A stretch of DNA of 64,000 bases from Streptomyces cacaoi (GTDB lineage Bacteria > Actinomycetota > Actinomycetes > Streptomycetales > Streptomycetaceae). The DNA lies in contig NZ_BJMM01000025.1 of the NCBI RefSeq assembly GCF_006539165.1, positions 42,009 through 106,008 on the forward strand, written 5' to 3'. Under the pieces are notes generated by a model. That model was not told where the DNA came from. It was given only the letters and a program-made list of their open reading frames with translations, and did no database searches. Position numbers and translations under genes: made by a program. Below, one piece after another: positions 49,872 through 59,546 of this stretch (within the stretch, counting starts at the first letter, position 1; the number at the start of each line of letters is the position of its first letter).

Positions 49872-50723
49872 ATGCGCCCAGCGACGATCGGATACTCCCC
49901 CGCCGACCTGCGGGGTTTCAGGGAAGTCCAGCAGCTCAGCTACGCCTGCGCGGAGTCGGTCGCCGCCCGTCTCGAACCGGGGGTGACCGAGCGGGAAGCC
50001 GCCCGGATGCAGCGCGAGTGGCTCCGCGAACGCGGCGTCCGGGACTGGTTCCACCTGCCCTTCGCCTGGTTCGGGGACCGTACGGCCTTCACCGGCTTCA
50101 AGATCCCGTTGCAGTTCTTCCCGACCAACCGCGCACTGGAGCCGGGGATGCCCTTCATCCTGGACATGGCTCCCATCCACAACGGATACACCTCCGACAT
50201 CGGGTACTCCGGCTGTCTCGGCCTCAACCCCGTACACGAACGCCTCATGACCGATCTGCGGGAACACCGCGAACTGATCCTCAGAGAGGTCCGGGAGCGC
50301 CGCCCGCTGCGCGAGATCTATGAGGACGTCGAGCGCCTCATGGCCGGCCAGGGATACGTGAACCGGCACCGCGCCTATCCCTTCGGCGTCATCGCGCACA
50401 AGATCGACCGCGTGAAGGAGCGCCGCTGGTCCCCCACCGTGTTCGGCTTCGGCACCAACGCCCTCAGGGGCCTGGCCAAGGACGCGCTGCACGGCCACCG
50501 TGACGGCTGGTCCCCGTTGTGGAGCCCCTACCGCTTCTCCGACCACCCGCCCCGACCCGGCCTGTGGGCGGTCGAACCGCACCTCGGCTTCCGGGGAACC
50601 GGCGCCAAGTTCGAGGAGATCCTGGTGGTCACCGACTCCCGGGACCCCGGCGAGAGCGCCTTCTGGCTGGACGACGATCTGCCGCACGTGCGGCGCCGGC
50701 GCGAGGAGGCAACAACCGTATGA
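49872..50723 (+). CDS. M24 family metallopeptidase (methionine aminopeptidase/prolidase fold)
   Basis: A 283-residue pita-bread fold protein. The five metal ligands can be followed: Asp in PFILDMAPIHNGYTSD (two Asp), His in GVIAHKIDRV, Glu in LWAVEPHLGF and Glu in KFEEILVVT. It would cleave an N-terminal residue or an Xaa-Pro bond, or act as a creatinase-like hydrolase. Its stop overlaps the next start (ATGA), so it is the first gene of a coupled operon with the hydrolase-SDR, PF10118 and MerR genes. Confidence 0.86.
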   Translation: MRPATIGYSPADLRGFREVQQLSYACAESVAARLEPGVTEREAARMQREWLRERGVRDWFHLPFAWFGDRTAFTGFKIPLQFFPTNRALEPGMPFILDMAPIHNGYTSDIGYSGCLGLNPVHERLMTDLREHRELILREVRERRPLREIYEDVERLMAGQGYVNRHRAYPFGVIAHKIDRVKERRWSPTVFGFGTNALRGLAKDALHGHRDGWSPLWSPYRFSDHPPRPGLWAVEPHLGFRGTGAKFEEILVVTDSRDPGESAFWLDDDLPHVRRRREEATTV

Positions 50724-52555
50724 ACCGGAAGCAGGAGAGCCGCACGCACCGCCCCTCCGGCGCAGAGCAGCAGAAGACGGCATCCGGCGTGGAACAGCTG
50801 CTGGAAGGCGGCAGGAAACGCCGGGTGCACACCGGCGGGATCGAACTGTCCGTCGTCGAACTCGGCGACAGCGACCGGCCGACGGTCGTGCTGGTGCACG
50901 GCTACCCCGACAGCAAAGAGGTCTGGGCCGACGTCGCCCACCGCCTCAAGGACCGCTTCCACGTCGTGCTCTACGACGTGCGCGGCTGCGGCGAATCAAC
51001 GGCGCCGAAACCGCTGCGCGGCGGCTTCACACTGGAGAAGCTCACCGACGACTTCCTCGCCGTGGCGGACGCCGTCAGCCCGGACGCGCCGGTGCACCTC
51101 GTGGGCCACGACTGGGGCTCCGTGCAGGGCTGGGAGTTCGCGACGGTGCACCGCACCGAGGGCCGCCTCGCGTCCTTCACCTCGATCTCCGGCCCCTCCC
51201 TCGACCACTTCGGACACTGGATCAAGAACCGGCTCAAGCGCCCCACACCGCGTCGCGCCGCCCAGCTCCTCGGTCAGGGCGCCAGGTCCTGGTACGTCTA
51301 CGCGCTCCACACGCCGCTGCTGCCCGAGCTCGCCTGGCGGGGCCCGCTCGGCAAGAGCTGGCCGAAGATGATGGAGCGCGCCGAGCGGGTCCCCGCCAAC
51401 GGGTATCCGACCCGGTCACTTCCCCGGGACGCCGCCCACGGCGCCTGGCTCTACCGCGACAACGTCCGCGCCCGGGCCCGCCGCCCCCGGACGGACTGCT
51501 ACGCACACGTCCCGGTGCAGCTGATCACCCCGACCGGTGACGTCTTCCTCAGCGAACGCCTCTACGACGAACTCGACCAGTGGGCACCGCAGCTCACCCG
51601 GCGCACGCTCCCGGTCAAACACTGGGTACCACGCACCCGGCCCGATCAACTCTCCGCCTGGATCGCGGAGTTCGTCACCGCCAGGGAGTCCGGCGTGCCC
51701 GCACGCGAGCCGGCGCCCAAGGGCCCGCACGCGGACCGCTTCGCCGGTCAGCTCGTCCTGGTCACCGGAGCCGGGAGCGGAATCGGCCGGGCCACCGCCT
51801 TCTCCTTCGCGGAAGCGGGCGCCCGCGTGATCGCGGTGGATCGCGACGGGGAGAGCGCGGCACGCACCGCCGACATGGCCCGGCTCGTCGGCGCCCGGCA
51901 GACCTGGGCCGAGACCGTGGACGTCTCCGACGAACAACAGATGGAGAAGCTCGCGGAGAAGGTGGCCGCCGAGTACGGCACCGTGGACGTCCTGGTCAAC
52001 AACGCCGGCATCGGGGTCGCGGGTGCCTTCCTGGACACCAGCACGGAGGACTGGAAGCGCACCCTGGATGTGAATCTGTGGGGCGTCATCCACGGGTGCC
52101 GGCTCTTCGGCAGGCAGATGGCCGAGCGCGGCCAAGGCGGCCACATCGTCAACACCGCGTCCGCCGCCGCCTTCCAGCCGCTGCGGATCCTCCCCGCCTA
52201 CAGCACCTCCAAGGCAGCCGTACTGATGCTGAGCGAATGCCTCCGCGCGGAACTCGCCGGCAAGGGAATCGGCGTCACGGCCGTCTGCCCCGGCTTCGTC
52301 AACACCGACATCGCCAGGACCGCACGGCTCACCGGGCTGGACGAGAACGCCGAACAGCGGCGCAGGCGACGGGCGACGCGGCTGTACGGGATACGCGACT
52401 ACCCGCCGGAGAAGGTCGCCGACGCGATCCTCCGCGCCGTCGTCCGCAACCAGGCGGTCGTCCCGGTCACCGCCGAGGCACGCAGTGCCCGCCTGATAGC
52501 GCGGTTCGCGCCGCACACGCGGCGTGCCGTGGCCCGCATCCAGCCGCCCCTGTAG
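50720..52555 (+). CDS. Fused alpha/beta hydrolase and short-chain dehydrogenase
   Basis: A 611-residue two-domain enzyme. Residues about 40-315 are an epoxide hydrolase-like alpha/beta hydrolase (VVLVHGYPDSKEVW oxyanion region, nucleophile Asp in LVGHDWGSVQGW). Residues about 340-611 are an SDR with the cofactor motif LVTGAGSGIGRATAF, NNAG and the catalytic Ser and YSTSK. Similar fusions occur in mycobacteria and Streptomyces, probably for successive steps on a lipid or xenobiotic. ATG 50720 overlaps the M24 stop by 4 bp. Confidence 0.9.
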   Translation: MNRKQESRTHRPSGAEQQKTASGVEQLLEGGRKRRVHTGGIELSVVELGDSDRPTVVLVHGYPDSKEVWADVAHRLKDRFHVVLYDVRGCGESTAPKPLRGGFTLEKLTDDFLAVADAVSPDAPVHLVGHDWGSVQGWEFATVHRTEGRLASFTSISGPSLDHFGHWIKNRLKRPTPRRAAQLLGQGARSWYVYALHTPLLPELAWRGPLGKSWPKMMERAERVPANGYPTRSLPRDAAHGAWLYRDNVRARARRPRTDCYAHVPVQLITPTGDVFLSERLYDELDQWAPQLTRRTLPVKHWVPRTRPDQLSAWIAEFVTARESGVPAREPAPKGPHADRFAGQLVLVTGAGSGIGRATAFSFAEAGARVIAVDRDGESAARTADMARLVGARQTWAETVDVSDEQQMEKLAEKVAAEYGTVDVLVNNAGIGVAGAFLDTSTEDWKRTLDVNLWGVIHGCRLFGRQMAERGQGGHIVNTASAAAFQPLRILPAYSTSKAAVLMLSECLRAELAGKGIGVTAVCPGFVNTDIARTARLTGLDENAEQRRRRRATRLYGIRDYPPEKVADAILRAVVRNQAVVPVTAEARSARLIARFAPHTRRAVARIQPPL

Positions 52556-52628
52556 GTGCCGGGGCCGCCCGAGGGCACCCTCGCGCCCGCCGGTCCGGCC
52601 CTCCACCTGCCGATCAAGGAGCGTCGTC

Positions 52629-53570
52629 ATGAGCGACGAGAAAGCAGAGACCCTCGACAAGGACCACGACTTCCACTACGAGATCGCCCCGCGCCGGGTC
52701 TCCTTCGACTGGGACAGCACCCCGCTGCGCTGGATCCCGGACGAACCCACCGCCACGCATGTGATCAACGTGCTGCACCTGCTGTTGCCCGCCGGGGAGC
52801 GGTGGTTCGTGAAGGTCTTCAAGGAGGCCCTGCCACTGGTGCGGGACGAGGCGATGCTGCGCGATGTGAAGGGCTTCATGGGCCAGGAAACCACCCACAG
52901 CGTCCAGCACTCCCACGTCCTGGACCACCTGGCCGCCCAGCGCCTGGACACCTCGGCCTACACCCGGCACGTCGACTATCTCTTCGAGCAACTGCTCGGC
53001 GAGACACCACCGTTCGGCCTGCCCGTGTCGGCCCGTGAATGGCTGCGCTTCCGGCTGGCGCTCGTGGCGGCGATAGAACAGTTCACCGCCGTTCTCGGGG
53101 ACTGGGTCCTCCGGGCGGACGGACTGGACGCCGCCGGCCCCGACCCCGTGATGCTGGACCTGCTGCGCTGGCACGGAGCCGAGGAGGTCGAACACCGCGC
53201 CGTCGCTTTCGACATGTTCCAGCACTGCGGCGGCCACGGTCTGCCCCGCTATCTGCGCCGCGCGGGGGCCATGACGGTGACGGCCCCGGTGCTGGCCTGG
53301 CTGTGGCTGCGAGGCGCCTCGTACCTCATACACAACGACCCGCAGCTGGGCGGACGCCTGCGGTACTCCCTGAGCGAGCACAACCGGGCGGTGGCCAAGG
53401 GACTGCTGCCGACCTGGCGGGAGCTGGGAGCGGCGATACCCCGCTACTTCCGGCGCTCGTACCATCCCTCGCAGGAAGGTTCGCTGCGCCGGGCCGTGGA
53501 CTACCTCGCCACGTCCCCCGCAGCGCGGGCCGCGGCAGGGGCGATAGGCCGTCGCGCCGTGGCAGGTTGA
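52629..53570 (+). CDS. Metal-dependent hydrolase, PF10118 family
   Basis: A 313-residue helical protein with ferritin-like metal motifs GQETTHSVQHSH and HGAEEVEHRAVAFD, as in the PF10118 family (predicted metal-dependent hydrolases, often beside SDR or lipid genes). A hydrophobic segment (MTVTAPVLAWLWLRGASYLI) may associate with membranes. ATG 52629 has AAGGAG at good spacing, 73 bases after the fused enzyme. Reaction unknown; the neighbourhood suggests lipid or hydrophobic compound metabolism. Confidence 0.86.
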   Translation: MSDEKAETLDKDHDFHYEIAPRRVSFDWDSTPLRWIPDEPTATHVINVLHLLLPAGERWFVKVFKEALPLVRDEAMLRDVKGFMGQETTHSVQHSHVLDHLAAQRLDTSAYTRHVDYLFEQLLGETPPFGLPVSAREWLRFRLALVAAIEQFTAVLGDWVLRADGLDAAGPDPVMLDLLRWHGAEEVEHRAVAFDMFQHCGGHGLPRYLRRAGAMTVTAPVLAWLWLRGASYLIHNDPQLGGRLRYSLSEHNRAVAKGLLPTWRELGAAIPRYFRRSYHPSQEGSLRRAVDYLATSPAARAAAGAIGRRAVAG

Positions 53571-53587
53571 GCGAGGAGATACGGTCC

Positions 53588-54703
53588 ATGCCCCCGTCCC
53601 CCAGCGCGCCGCAGGGCGACCCCGCGTCGGAAGAGCGGTCCCCGGACCGGCAGCCTCCGCCCGCACCCCAGCGGGAAGCGCCGCCCGGCTCCACTCCCTC
53701 CGGCGGGCGGGACCCCGACCCTTCCCCACAGGGGTCGGAGTACCGCATCGAGGATCTGGCGCACCGCAGCGGGGCGACGGTCCGCACCATCCGCGCGTAC
53801 CAGGACCGGGGCCTGCTGCCGAAGCCCGAACGGCGCGGCAGGGCCAACGTGTACGACGACTCCCACCTGGCCCGGCTCCGGCAGATCGCCGACCTGCTGG
53901 AACGCGGCTACACCCTGGCCTCCATCAAGGAGCTCCTGGAGGCGTGGGACGAGGGGCGCGGCCTCGGCGGGGTGCTGGGCCTGGTCACAGAGGTGGACGG
54001 CCCATGGACGGACGAGGAATCCGACCGGATCTCCCGGGCGGAGCTGGAAGAACTGTTCGGAGGTGAGCACGACGACACAGCGGTCGCGGAAGCGGTCACC
54101 CTGGGGGTGCTGGTGCCGCTGCCGGACCGGGACGAGTACCTGGTGCCCAGCCCGCAGGAGCTGGCGGTCGCCGCGGAACTGCACCGCGCGGGGGTCCCGT
54201 TGACGGCGATCACCGGACACCTGCGCGAGCTGCGCGGACACATGGAGCACATCGCGGCCCGCTTCCTGGACTTCACCAACGAGCACGTGTTCATCCGCTA
54301 CCTGGGAGCACACCCGTCGGACGTGGACGCCTCGGAGGCCGCCGACCTGGTACGCCGGCTTCGGCCACTCGCCCAGCAGACGGTCGACGCCGAACTCGCC
54401 CGCGCCATGCAGAAGCTGGCGGCCCGCAACCTGCGGGACCACCTGCGCACGGCGGCCGCGCTCCCGCCGTCACCGGAGGAGGTACAGCCGGCCGAGCAGG
54501 TACGGCTGCCGGCGGAGACGGTCGAGGCGGTGCGGGCGCTGGTCGGGGAGGCCCAGGTCGCCGAGTTCGTCGCCGCGGCGGCGGAACGCGAGGTGCGGGC
54601 CCGTGCGATGGACCGTATGGCGGGGGTGAGTGCGGTGCGGGAAGGCACCGGAGACCAGGGTTCGCCGCACCAGGAGACGGAGCGTCCGGGCACGGGCGGG
54701 TGA
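53588..54703 (+). CDS. MerR-family transcriptional regulator
   Basis: The 371-residue protein has a Pro-rich N-terminal 50 residues, then a MerR helix-turn-helix (YRIEDLAHRSGATVRTIRAY, LLPKPERRGRANVYDDSHLA) and the helical dimer region RLRQIADLLERGYTLASIKE. The remaining 250 residues form a long helical effector domain without Cys, unlike metal-sensing MerR. It is last in the M24/hydrolase-SDR/PF10118 operon with a 17-base gap, so it probably regulates it. ATG 53588 has GAGGAG upstream. Confidence 0.87.
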   Translation: MPPSPSAPQGDPASEERSPDRQPPPAPQREAPPGSTPSGGRDPDPSPQGSEYRIEDLAHRSGATVRTIRAYQDRGLLPKPERRGRANVYDDSHLARLRQIADLLERGYTLASIKELLEAWDEGRGLGGVLGLVTEVDGPWTDEESDRISRAELEELFGGEHDDTAVAEAVTLGVLVPLPDRDEYLVPSPQELAVAAELHRAGVPLTAITGHLRELRGHMEHIAARFLDFTNEHVFIRYLGAHPSDVDASEAADLVRRLRPLAQQTVDAELARAMQKLAARNLRDHLRTAAALPPSPEEVQPAEQVRLPAETVEAVRALVGEAQVAEFVAAAAEREVRARAMDRMAGVSAVREGTGDQGSPHQETERPGTGG

Positions 54704-55265
54704 GGGGCGAGGAGCGGGGTGCGGGGGTCGCGGCGCGGTAGCCGTCGTGCGGTAGGGCGCCGTGGGCGTAGCCGTCGTGCGGGTGGCCGCCATGGGGGTG
54801 CGCTGGTGTCGGACAGCGTGTGGGGGCTGGCTGCGACCACGGCTCGCGGGCGGTTCGCGGGTGGCTCGCGGGTTCGCCGCGTCGGCTGGCCGTGGTCGGC
54901 GGGGTGGGAGGGCTGTCGGTGATCGGCCTCGGTGTGTCCATGGCCGTCACCGGTCGTAAGGACTGAGGGCGCCGGGAGAGGGATGGAAGGCGCGGTGAGT
55001 GCTGTCGGGGAGTAGCTGAACCCCGTGCAGCGGGACGGGGTGCGGCTGACGGGGTCGGCAGAGCGGGCTGTGGCTGACCTGTGGGAGGCGGCTGGGCGGA
55101 GCTGGGGTGTGGTCTGGCAGGGGTGGGGTGTGGGGGTGGGTGCGCGTTTTGGTGGGGGTTGGTCGGCGTGGGGGCGTAGGTGGGCGGGGTCGTATCGGCG
55201 GATTGTTTGACGACGGGTGGGGCGTCACCGTGAGTTGCCCGGGTTGTCATGGAGGGGGCTGTCTC
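54704..55265. other. Gap of 562 bases without a gene; direct repeats and a G-quadruplex motif
   Basis: GTAGCCGTCGTGCGG occurs at about 54739 and 54770. At 55120-55140 four G tracts (4, 4, 5 and 3 G) are separated by 1-3 bases, a strong G-quadruplex candidate on the plus strand, about 130 bases before the Tat-type gene. No coding frame can be supported on either strand. Confidence 0.55.
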
Positions 55266-56608
55266 ATGCGGAGACGTACGTTGTTGCGCGGGTTGGGCGG
55301 GGCCGGGGTGTTGGCGGCGACGGCGGGGGTGTCCGGCTACGGCGCCGGTGGGGCGGAGGCCGCCGGTCGCGGGGTGCCGGGTGCCGCCGGTGCGGGCGGC
55401 GGGCCGGTTGCCGGGGACGCGGCGGGCGCGGGGTGGCGGCTGGTGCCGGGTCCGGTGACGGAGCCGGGGGCACGGCTGCTGAGTGTGACGGCCTCGTCGG
55501 AGGGGCGGGCGTGGGCGGTGGGTGAGCAGGGGCTCGGCGCGGACGATGTGGGGCGGCCGTTGGCGTTGCAGTGGGACGGTGCGGAGTGGAGGCAGAGCGA
55601 GTTGGGGGATGCGGGGGTGGAGGGTCCGCTGCGCTCGGTGAGTTCCCGGCCGGTAGCGAGTAACTCCGGTGCTGCGCCGGTTGGTTCGTCCTCGTCCGGC
55701 GCTTCCGCTGTGTCGGGCTCCTTCGGCGGGGGCGGGCCGGACGGTCCGTCGGGCGGCCGGGCGTCGACAGGTGCGGGTGCGCATGCCGGTGCGGGTGCGG
55801 AGGTGGTGTGGGCGGTCGCCGGGGCGGGGGCAGCGGGCGTGGCCCGGTTGCTGCGGTGGGACGGTGCGGGCTGGCAGCGGGTGCCCTACCCCGGGGAGGA
55901 GACTCCCGGCACGGAGCTGACCTGGGCGGAGGCCGCCGACGACGGCTCGGTGTGGGTGGCCGGCCGGTTCGAGGACGGCACGAGGCTGCTGCACCACGAC
56001 GGGGAGGCGGGCAGGTGGACGCCGCCGGTCCCCGGGGGGAGTCGACGGCGGAGGCCCCGGGGCGGGTCCGGCTGTCGCCCTCGGGTGAGGCACACCTCGT
56101 GGGGCGGGACCTCGCTCGCTGGGACGGGCAGGGCTGGACGGTGCTGCCGGCGGTGCCCGGGATACGGCTGGTCGTGACGGACCTGCTGCCGTTCGCGCCG
56201 GACGATGTCTGGGCGGTGGGCGGGGCGTTCGGTGTGGGAGGGCCGCCGGGCAAGCCTCCGGGGGTGGTGCTGGCGCGGTTCGACGGGTCGGCGTGGTCAC
56301 ATGTCAGCGGGGACGGACTTCCGTTCTCCGTCGGGGCGTTGCAGGCCGTCTGCGCCGTCGGTACCGGTCGGGGCCCCGGAACCGGTGCGGCGCTCGCGGC
56401 CGGGTGGGATTTCTGGGACGACTCGACCGCGCCGTATCTGCGTTGGGACGGCGCCGCCTGGTCGGGGGAGCGGGGCGAGGCGAACGGTGAGGACGTGACC
56501 GTGCGGGATGTCTGCGGTGTGCCCGGTACCGGTGGTGCGTGGTCGGTGGGGCACACCCGCAACACCGGCCCCGAGCAGACCCGGTTCCGGATCGAGCGCT
56601 ACGGCTGA
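55266..56608 (+). pseudogene. Tat-secreted repeat (beta-propeller-like) protein gene with a frameshift
   Basis: It starts at ATG 55266 behind GGAGGGGG with a twin-arginine signal (MRRRTLLRGLGGAGVLAATA). The body has repeated W-containing motifs (AWAVGEQG, ALQWDGAEW, VWVAGRFEDGTRLLHHDG, LARWDGQGW, VWAVGGAFGVGG, LRWDGAAW, AWSVGHTRNTG) like beta-propeller blades. The frame breaks in the GGGGGG tract at about 56035-56040; both sides keep the same repeat type and the second frame runs to 56608, so one missing G explains it. This may be a sequencing error, a recent mutation or slippage. Intact length would be about 448 residues. Confidence 0.8.
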
Positions 56609-57067
56609 GCCCGTTCCCCCCCCCATTGTCGTTCCGTACGCCTGCCCTCACCTCGCGCCCCTCACCTCGCGCCCCTCACCTCGCGCGCCGTCCCTCGCGC
56701 CCGGTCCCCGCGCCCCTCACCTCGCGCCCCGCCCCTCGCGCCCGGTCCCCGCGCCCCTCACCTCGCGCCCCGCCCCTCGCGCCCGGTCTACGCGTCCCGG
56801 CCCCCGCGTCCCGGCCTTCGTATGGCGGCCCTCGCGCCCGGAACGCCGCCCGCGCACGGAGTCCCGGGCCGAGCCGCGAAGTTCCCTGATCGCTCTGCGG
56901 GACCTCGTGCTCCGGGTCTCTCGCGGCCTGGTCGTTGCCTCCTCCGAGGCCCCGGGCCCGTCCATCGCGAGCTGTCCCCTCGCGCCGGCCCTCCCGCGCC
57001 CCGAGGGGGTGCCGCACCCACCTGGCTCCCGGGTGCGGCCGTCCAACGCGTCACCGCGTACGGGCAG
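56609..57067. repeat. Gene-free region with C-rich tandem repeats
   Basis: From about 56649, CCCTCACCTCGCGC is repeated three times, then a 41-bp unit beginning with the same bases occurs about twice more until 56790. No gene is supported between the frameshifted gene and the LLM gene. The repeat looks like a decayed or expanded satellite. Confidence 0.7.
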
Positions 57068-57952
57068 TTACGGGAGTTGGCTGGTGACGGCGTGTTCGAA
57101 GACGGTCGGGTCGGACTCGAAGGGGGTGTCGGGGAGTGGCCAGTGCAGGACGAGTTCGTCGAAGCCCAGCTCGGCGTGGCGGCCGGTGAAGTCGGCGAAG
57201 GCTTCGACGGAGTCCAGGGGGCGGTCCGGGGTGAAGCCGGTGAGCAGGACGCGGTGGAGGTCGGAGGGGTCGCGGCCGGCGTCGGCGCAGGTCTTCTCCA
57301 GGCGGTCGATCTGCCGGGCCAGCGCCTCGTGGGAACGGGCGGGGCTGCCGGAGGCGTTGGCTTCGGGGTCTCCGGTCGTCACCCATGCCTGGCCGTGCCG
57401 GGCGGCGAGCCGCATGCCGCGCGGTCCGGTGGCGGCCACGGCGAACGGGATGCGGGGCCGTTGCACACAGCCGGGCAGGCTGCGGGCTTCGTGTGCCGAG
57501 TAGTGGGTGCCGTCGTGACTGACCTCCTGCTCGGTGAGGAGACGGTCGAGCAGGGGGACGAACTCGCCGAACCGGTCGGCGCGTTCGCGGGTGGACCAGG
57601 CCGCGTGTCCGAGTGCGGTGGCGTCGAAGCCGGAGCCGCCGGCGCCGATCCCGAGGGTGAGCCGTCCCTCGCTGATGTCGTCGAGGGTGAGCAGTTCCTT
57701 GGCGAGGGGGACGGGGTGGCGGAAGTTGGGCGAGGTCACCATCGTGCCGAGCCGGATGCGGGTGGTCGCGGTGGCGGCGGCCGTCAGGGTGGGGAGGGCC
57801 CCGAACCAGGGTCCGTCCCGGAAGGGCGGGCGCCACGTCAGGTGGTCATAGGTGTACGCGGTGTGGAAGCCGAGCTGTTCGGCTCGCTGCCATCTGTCCC
57901 GTCCGCCCTCGGACCAGCGGCGCACGGGCAGGATCACTGTGCTCAGACGCAT
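57068..57952 (-). CDS. LLM-class flavin-dependent oxidoreductase
   Basis: A 294-residue luciferase-like TIM barrel: MRLSTVILPVRRWSEGGRDR, FHTAYTYDHLTWR, RIRLGTMVTSPNFRHPVPLA, LTLDDISEGRLTLGIGAGGS and IPFAVAATGPRGMRLAARHG are typical of F420- or FMN-using members. Reaction unknown. The start is ATG 57952. It stands alone between two gaps. Confidence 0.9.
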   Translation of the reverse strand: MRLSTVILPVRRWSEGGRDRWQRAEQLGFHTAYTYDHLTWRPPFRDGPWFGALPTLTAAATATTRIRLGTMVTSPNFRHPVPLAKELLTLDDISEGRLTLGIGAGGSGFDATALGHAAWSTRERADRFGEFVPLLDRLLTEQEVSHDGTHYSAHEARSLPGCVQRPRIPFAVAATGPRGMRLAARHGQAWVTTGDPEANASGSPARSHEALARQIDRLEKTCADAGRDPSDLHRVLLTGFTPDRPLDSVEAFADFTGRHAELGFDELVLHWPLPDTPFESDPTVFEHAVTSQLP

Positions 57953-58053
57953 ACCGCGAGCCTACGCACGCCCGCTCCGGTGCCCGCCCGACGCCTGTCC
58001 GGCCCGTGCTCCGGCCCTCCCCCGCCGTGTCGCACCGGCTCGCCCGGCCAGGC

Positions 58054-58572
58054 ATGATGTCCGGCATGTACCAGAAGGAGGGTGCCGGGGGCCTGCCGGA
58101 GCTGCCGAGTACCGAGGCGGCCGTGGCGGCGTTGCGGGAGGTGGCGGAGCGCCGGGGCCTGGAGGTTTCCGTCGAGCATGCGATCGGGGCGGACGAGTCG
58201 TCCCGGCGGAGCGCGGCGGGGGCGTTCTCGGTCACGGACGAGGACGGTTCGCTGCCGCACGAGGCGCTGCTGGAGATCCCGGCGACGGACGGACCGTCCG
58301 GTGGCCCGGCGACTCCGCAGATCACCGTGCAGCTCTTCGAGGAGGGGGACGCGCACATCACGGTGGACGGGATCACCTTCCACGATCTGCCGCGCTCGGT
58401 GACGCCGGCGTTTCTGGAGGCGGTCCTCGAACGTCGGGTGCGGGTGAAGATGACCTGGTATCCGCCGTTCTGCCGGCTCATCGTGGCGCTGCCCGGCGAC
58501 CGTACGTACAAGGAGAACGTCTCGCTTGTGCACGGTGGCCTCAGCCGCTGGATGAGCGCCCTCGCGGACTGA
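58054..58572 (+). CDS. Hypothetical protein (about 172 residues)
   Basis: A soluble protein (PELPSTEAAVAALREVAERR..., later TFHDLPRSVTPAFLEAVLER and RLIVALPGDRTYKENVSLVH). I recognise no domain, but the coding frame is continuous and codon use is typical. The start is uncertain: ATG codons at 54, 57 and 66 of the 58000 stretch are all possible and no ribosome site stands out. Divergent from the LLM gene. Confidence 0.65.
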   Translation: MMSGMYQKEGAGGLPELPSTEAAVAALREVAERRGLEVSVEHAIGADESSRRSAAGAFSVTDEDGSLPHEALLEIPATDGPSGGPATPQITVQLFEEGDAHITVDGITFHDLPRSVTPAFLEAVLERRVRVKMTWYPPFCRLIVALPGDRTYKENVSLVHGGLSRWMSALAD

Positions 58573-58835
58573 CGGCCGGGGCCGCCCCGCGCCCCGAGCG
58601 TGCCCGTCCGGGCGGCCTGCCTTCCCGTCCCGGTCCTGCGGAAGCGTCGACGGAACGGCGGCCGGGACGCGGGCGGAAATGCGGTGGGGTCTCTCTGGCT
58701 ACGGCGGCATGCTGGGGCGGTGGCAGCCGAGCGGCAGGCGGGGCGGTCGGTCGGGAGACGGGCTCGGCCGAGCGGGAGGCGGGGACGACGGTGGGCGGTC
58801 GGCGGGGTTCGTGCGGTGCGGAGGGGGCGGACAGG

Positions 58836-59507
58836 GTGGATGGGGCGGACGGTGCCGACGGGGCGGGCGCGGGGGAGGCGGAGTGCAAGGCGCTCGTGCG
58901 GCGCGGTTACGACGTACTCGGGGCGCGCTACGACGAGGTGTTCGGGTCGGAGACGAAGTACGGCGCCTGGCTCGGTGTGCTGCGGGAGCGGCTGCGCGGG
59001 CGTGCGGGCGAGGTGCTGGACCTCGGGTGCGGGGGCGGGGTTCCCGTGGCGCGGGAGCTGGTGGCGGCGGGGCACCGGGTCGTCGGGGTCGACATCAGCG
59101 GGGAGCAGGTGCGCAGGGCGCGGCGGCGGGTGCCCAACCGGCGGGCGCGGTTCGTACGCGCCGACGCCGTCGAACTGGACTTCGCCCCGGGCTCGTTCGA
59201 CGCCGTCGTCTGTCTGTATGCGCTCATCCACATTCCGGTCGCCGAGCAGCCCGTCCTGCTGGGGCGGATCGCTTCCTGGCTGCGGCCGGGCGGACTCCTG
59301 ATCGCGACGACGGGCTCCGTGGCGCTCACGGGAACGGACCCGGACTGGCTGGGCGGAGGCGTGCCCATGTGGTGGAGCCAGGCCGGTGCGGCGGACTACC
59401 ACGGCTGGCTGGAGGCGTCCGGGATGTGTGTCGAGGACGAGCGGTTCGTGCCGGAGGGCGACGGCGGGCACACGCTCTTCCTGGCCCACCGGCCGGACCG
59501 CGGCTGA
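58836..59507 (+). CDS. SAM-dependent methyltransferase (class I)
   Basis: The core is clear: motif I VLDLGCGGGVPVARELVAAG, motif post-I VVGVDISGEQVRRARR, then SFDAVVCLYALIHI and WLRPGGLLIATTGS. About 223 residues from GTG 58836, chosen because GGAGGGGGCGG precedes it and the conserved sequence starts soon after (ECKALVRRGYDVLGARYDEV). Longer frames upstream have no support. Substrate unknown. Confidence 0.85.
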   Translation: MDGADGADGAGAGEAECKALVRRGYDVLGARYDEVFGSETKYGAWLGVLRERLRGRAGEVLDLGCGGGVPVARELVAAGHRVVGVDISGEQVRRARRRVPNRRARFVRADAVELDFAPGSFDAVVCLYALIHIPVAEQPVLLGRIASWLRPGGLLIATTGSVALTGTDPDWLGGGVPMWWSQAGAADYHGWLEASGMCVEDERFVPEGDGGHTLFLAHRPDRG

Positions 59508-59546
59508 GCACGGGCGGAGGCGGTCCGGCTGCACGGCGGACGGGTG

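Noticed and set aside
54291..56300. 669-codon minus-strand Pro/Arg-rich frame
   Set aside because: It is antisense to the MerR and Tat-type genes and shows only low complexity.
56649..56800. Possible CRISPR-like array
   Set aside because: Repeats are directly adjacent without unique spacers and no cas genes are present.
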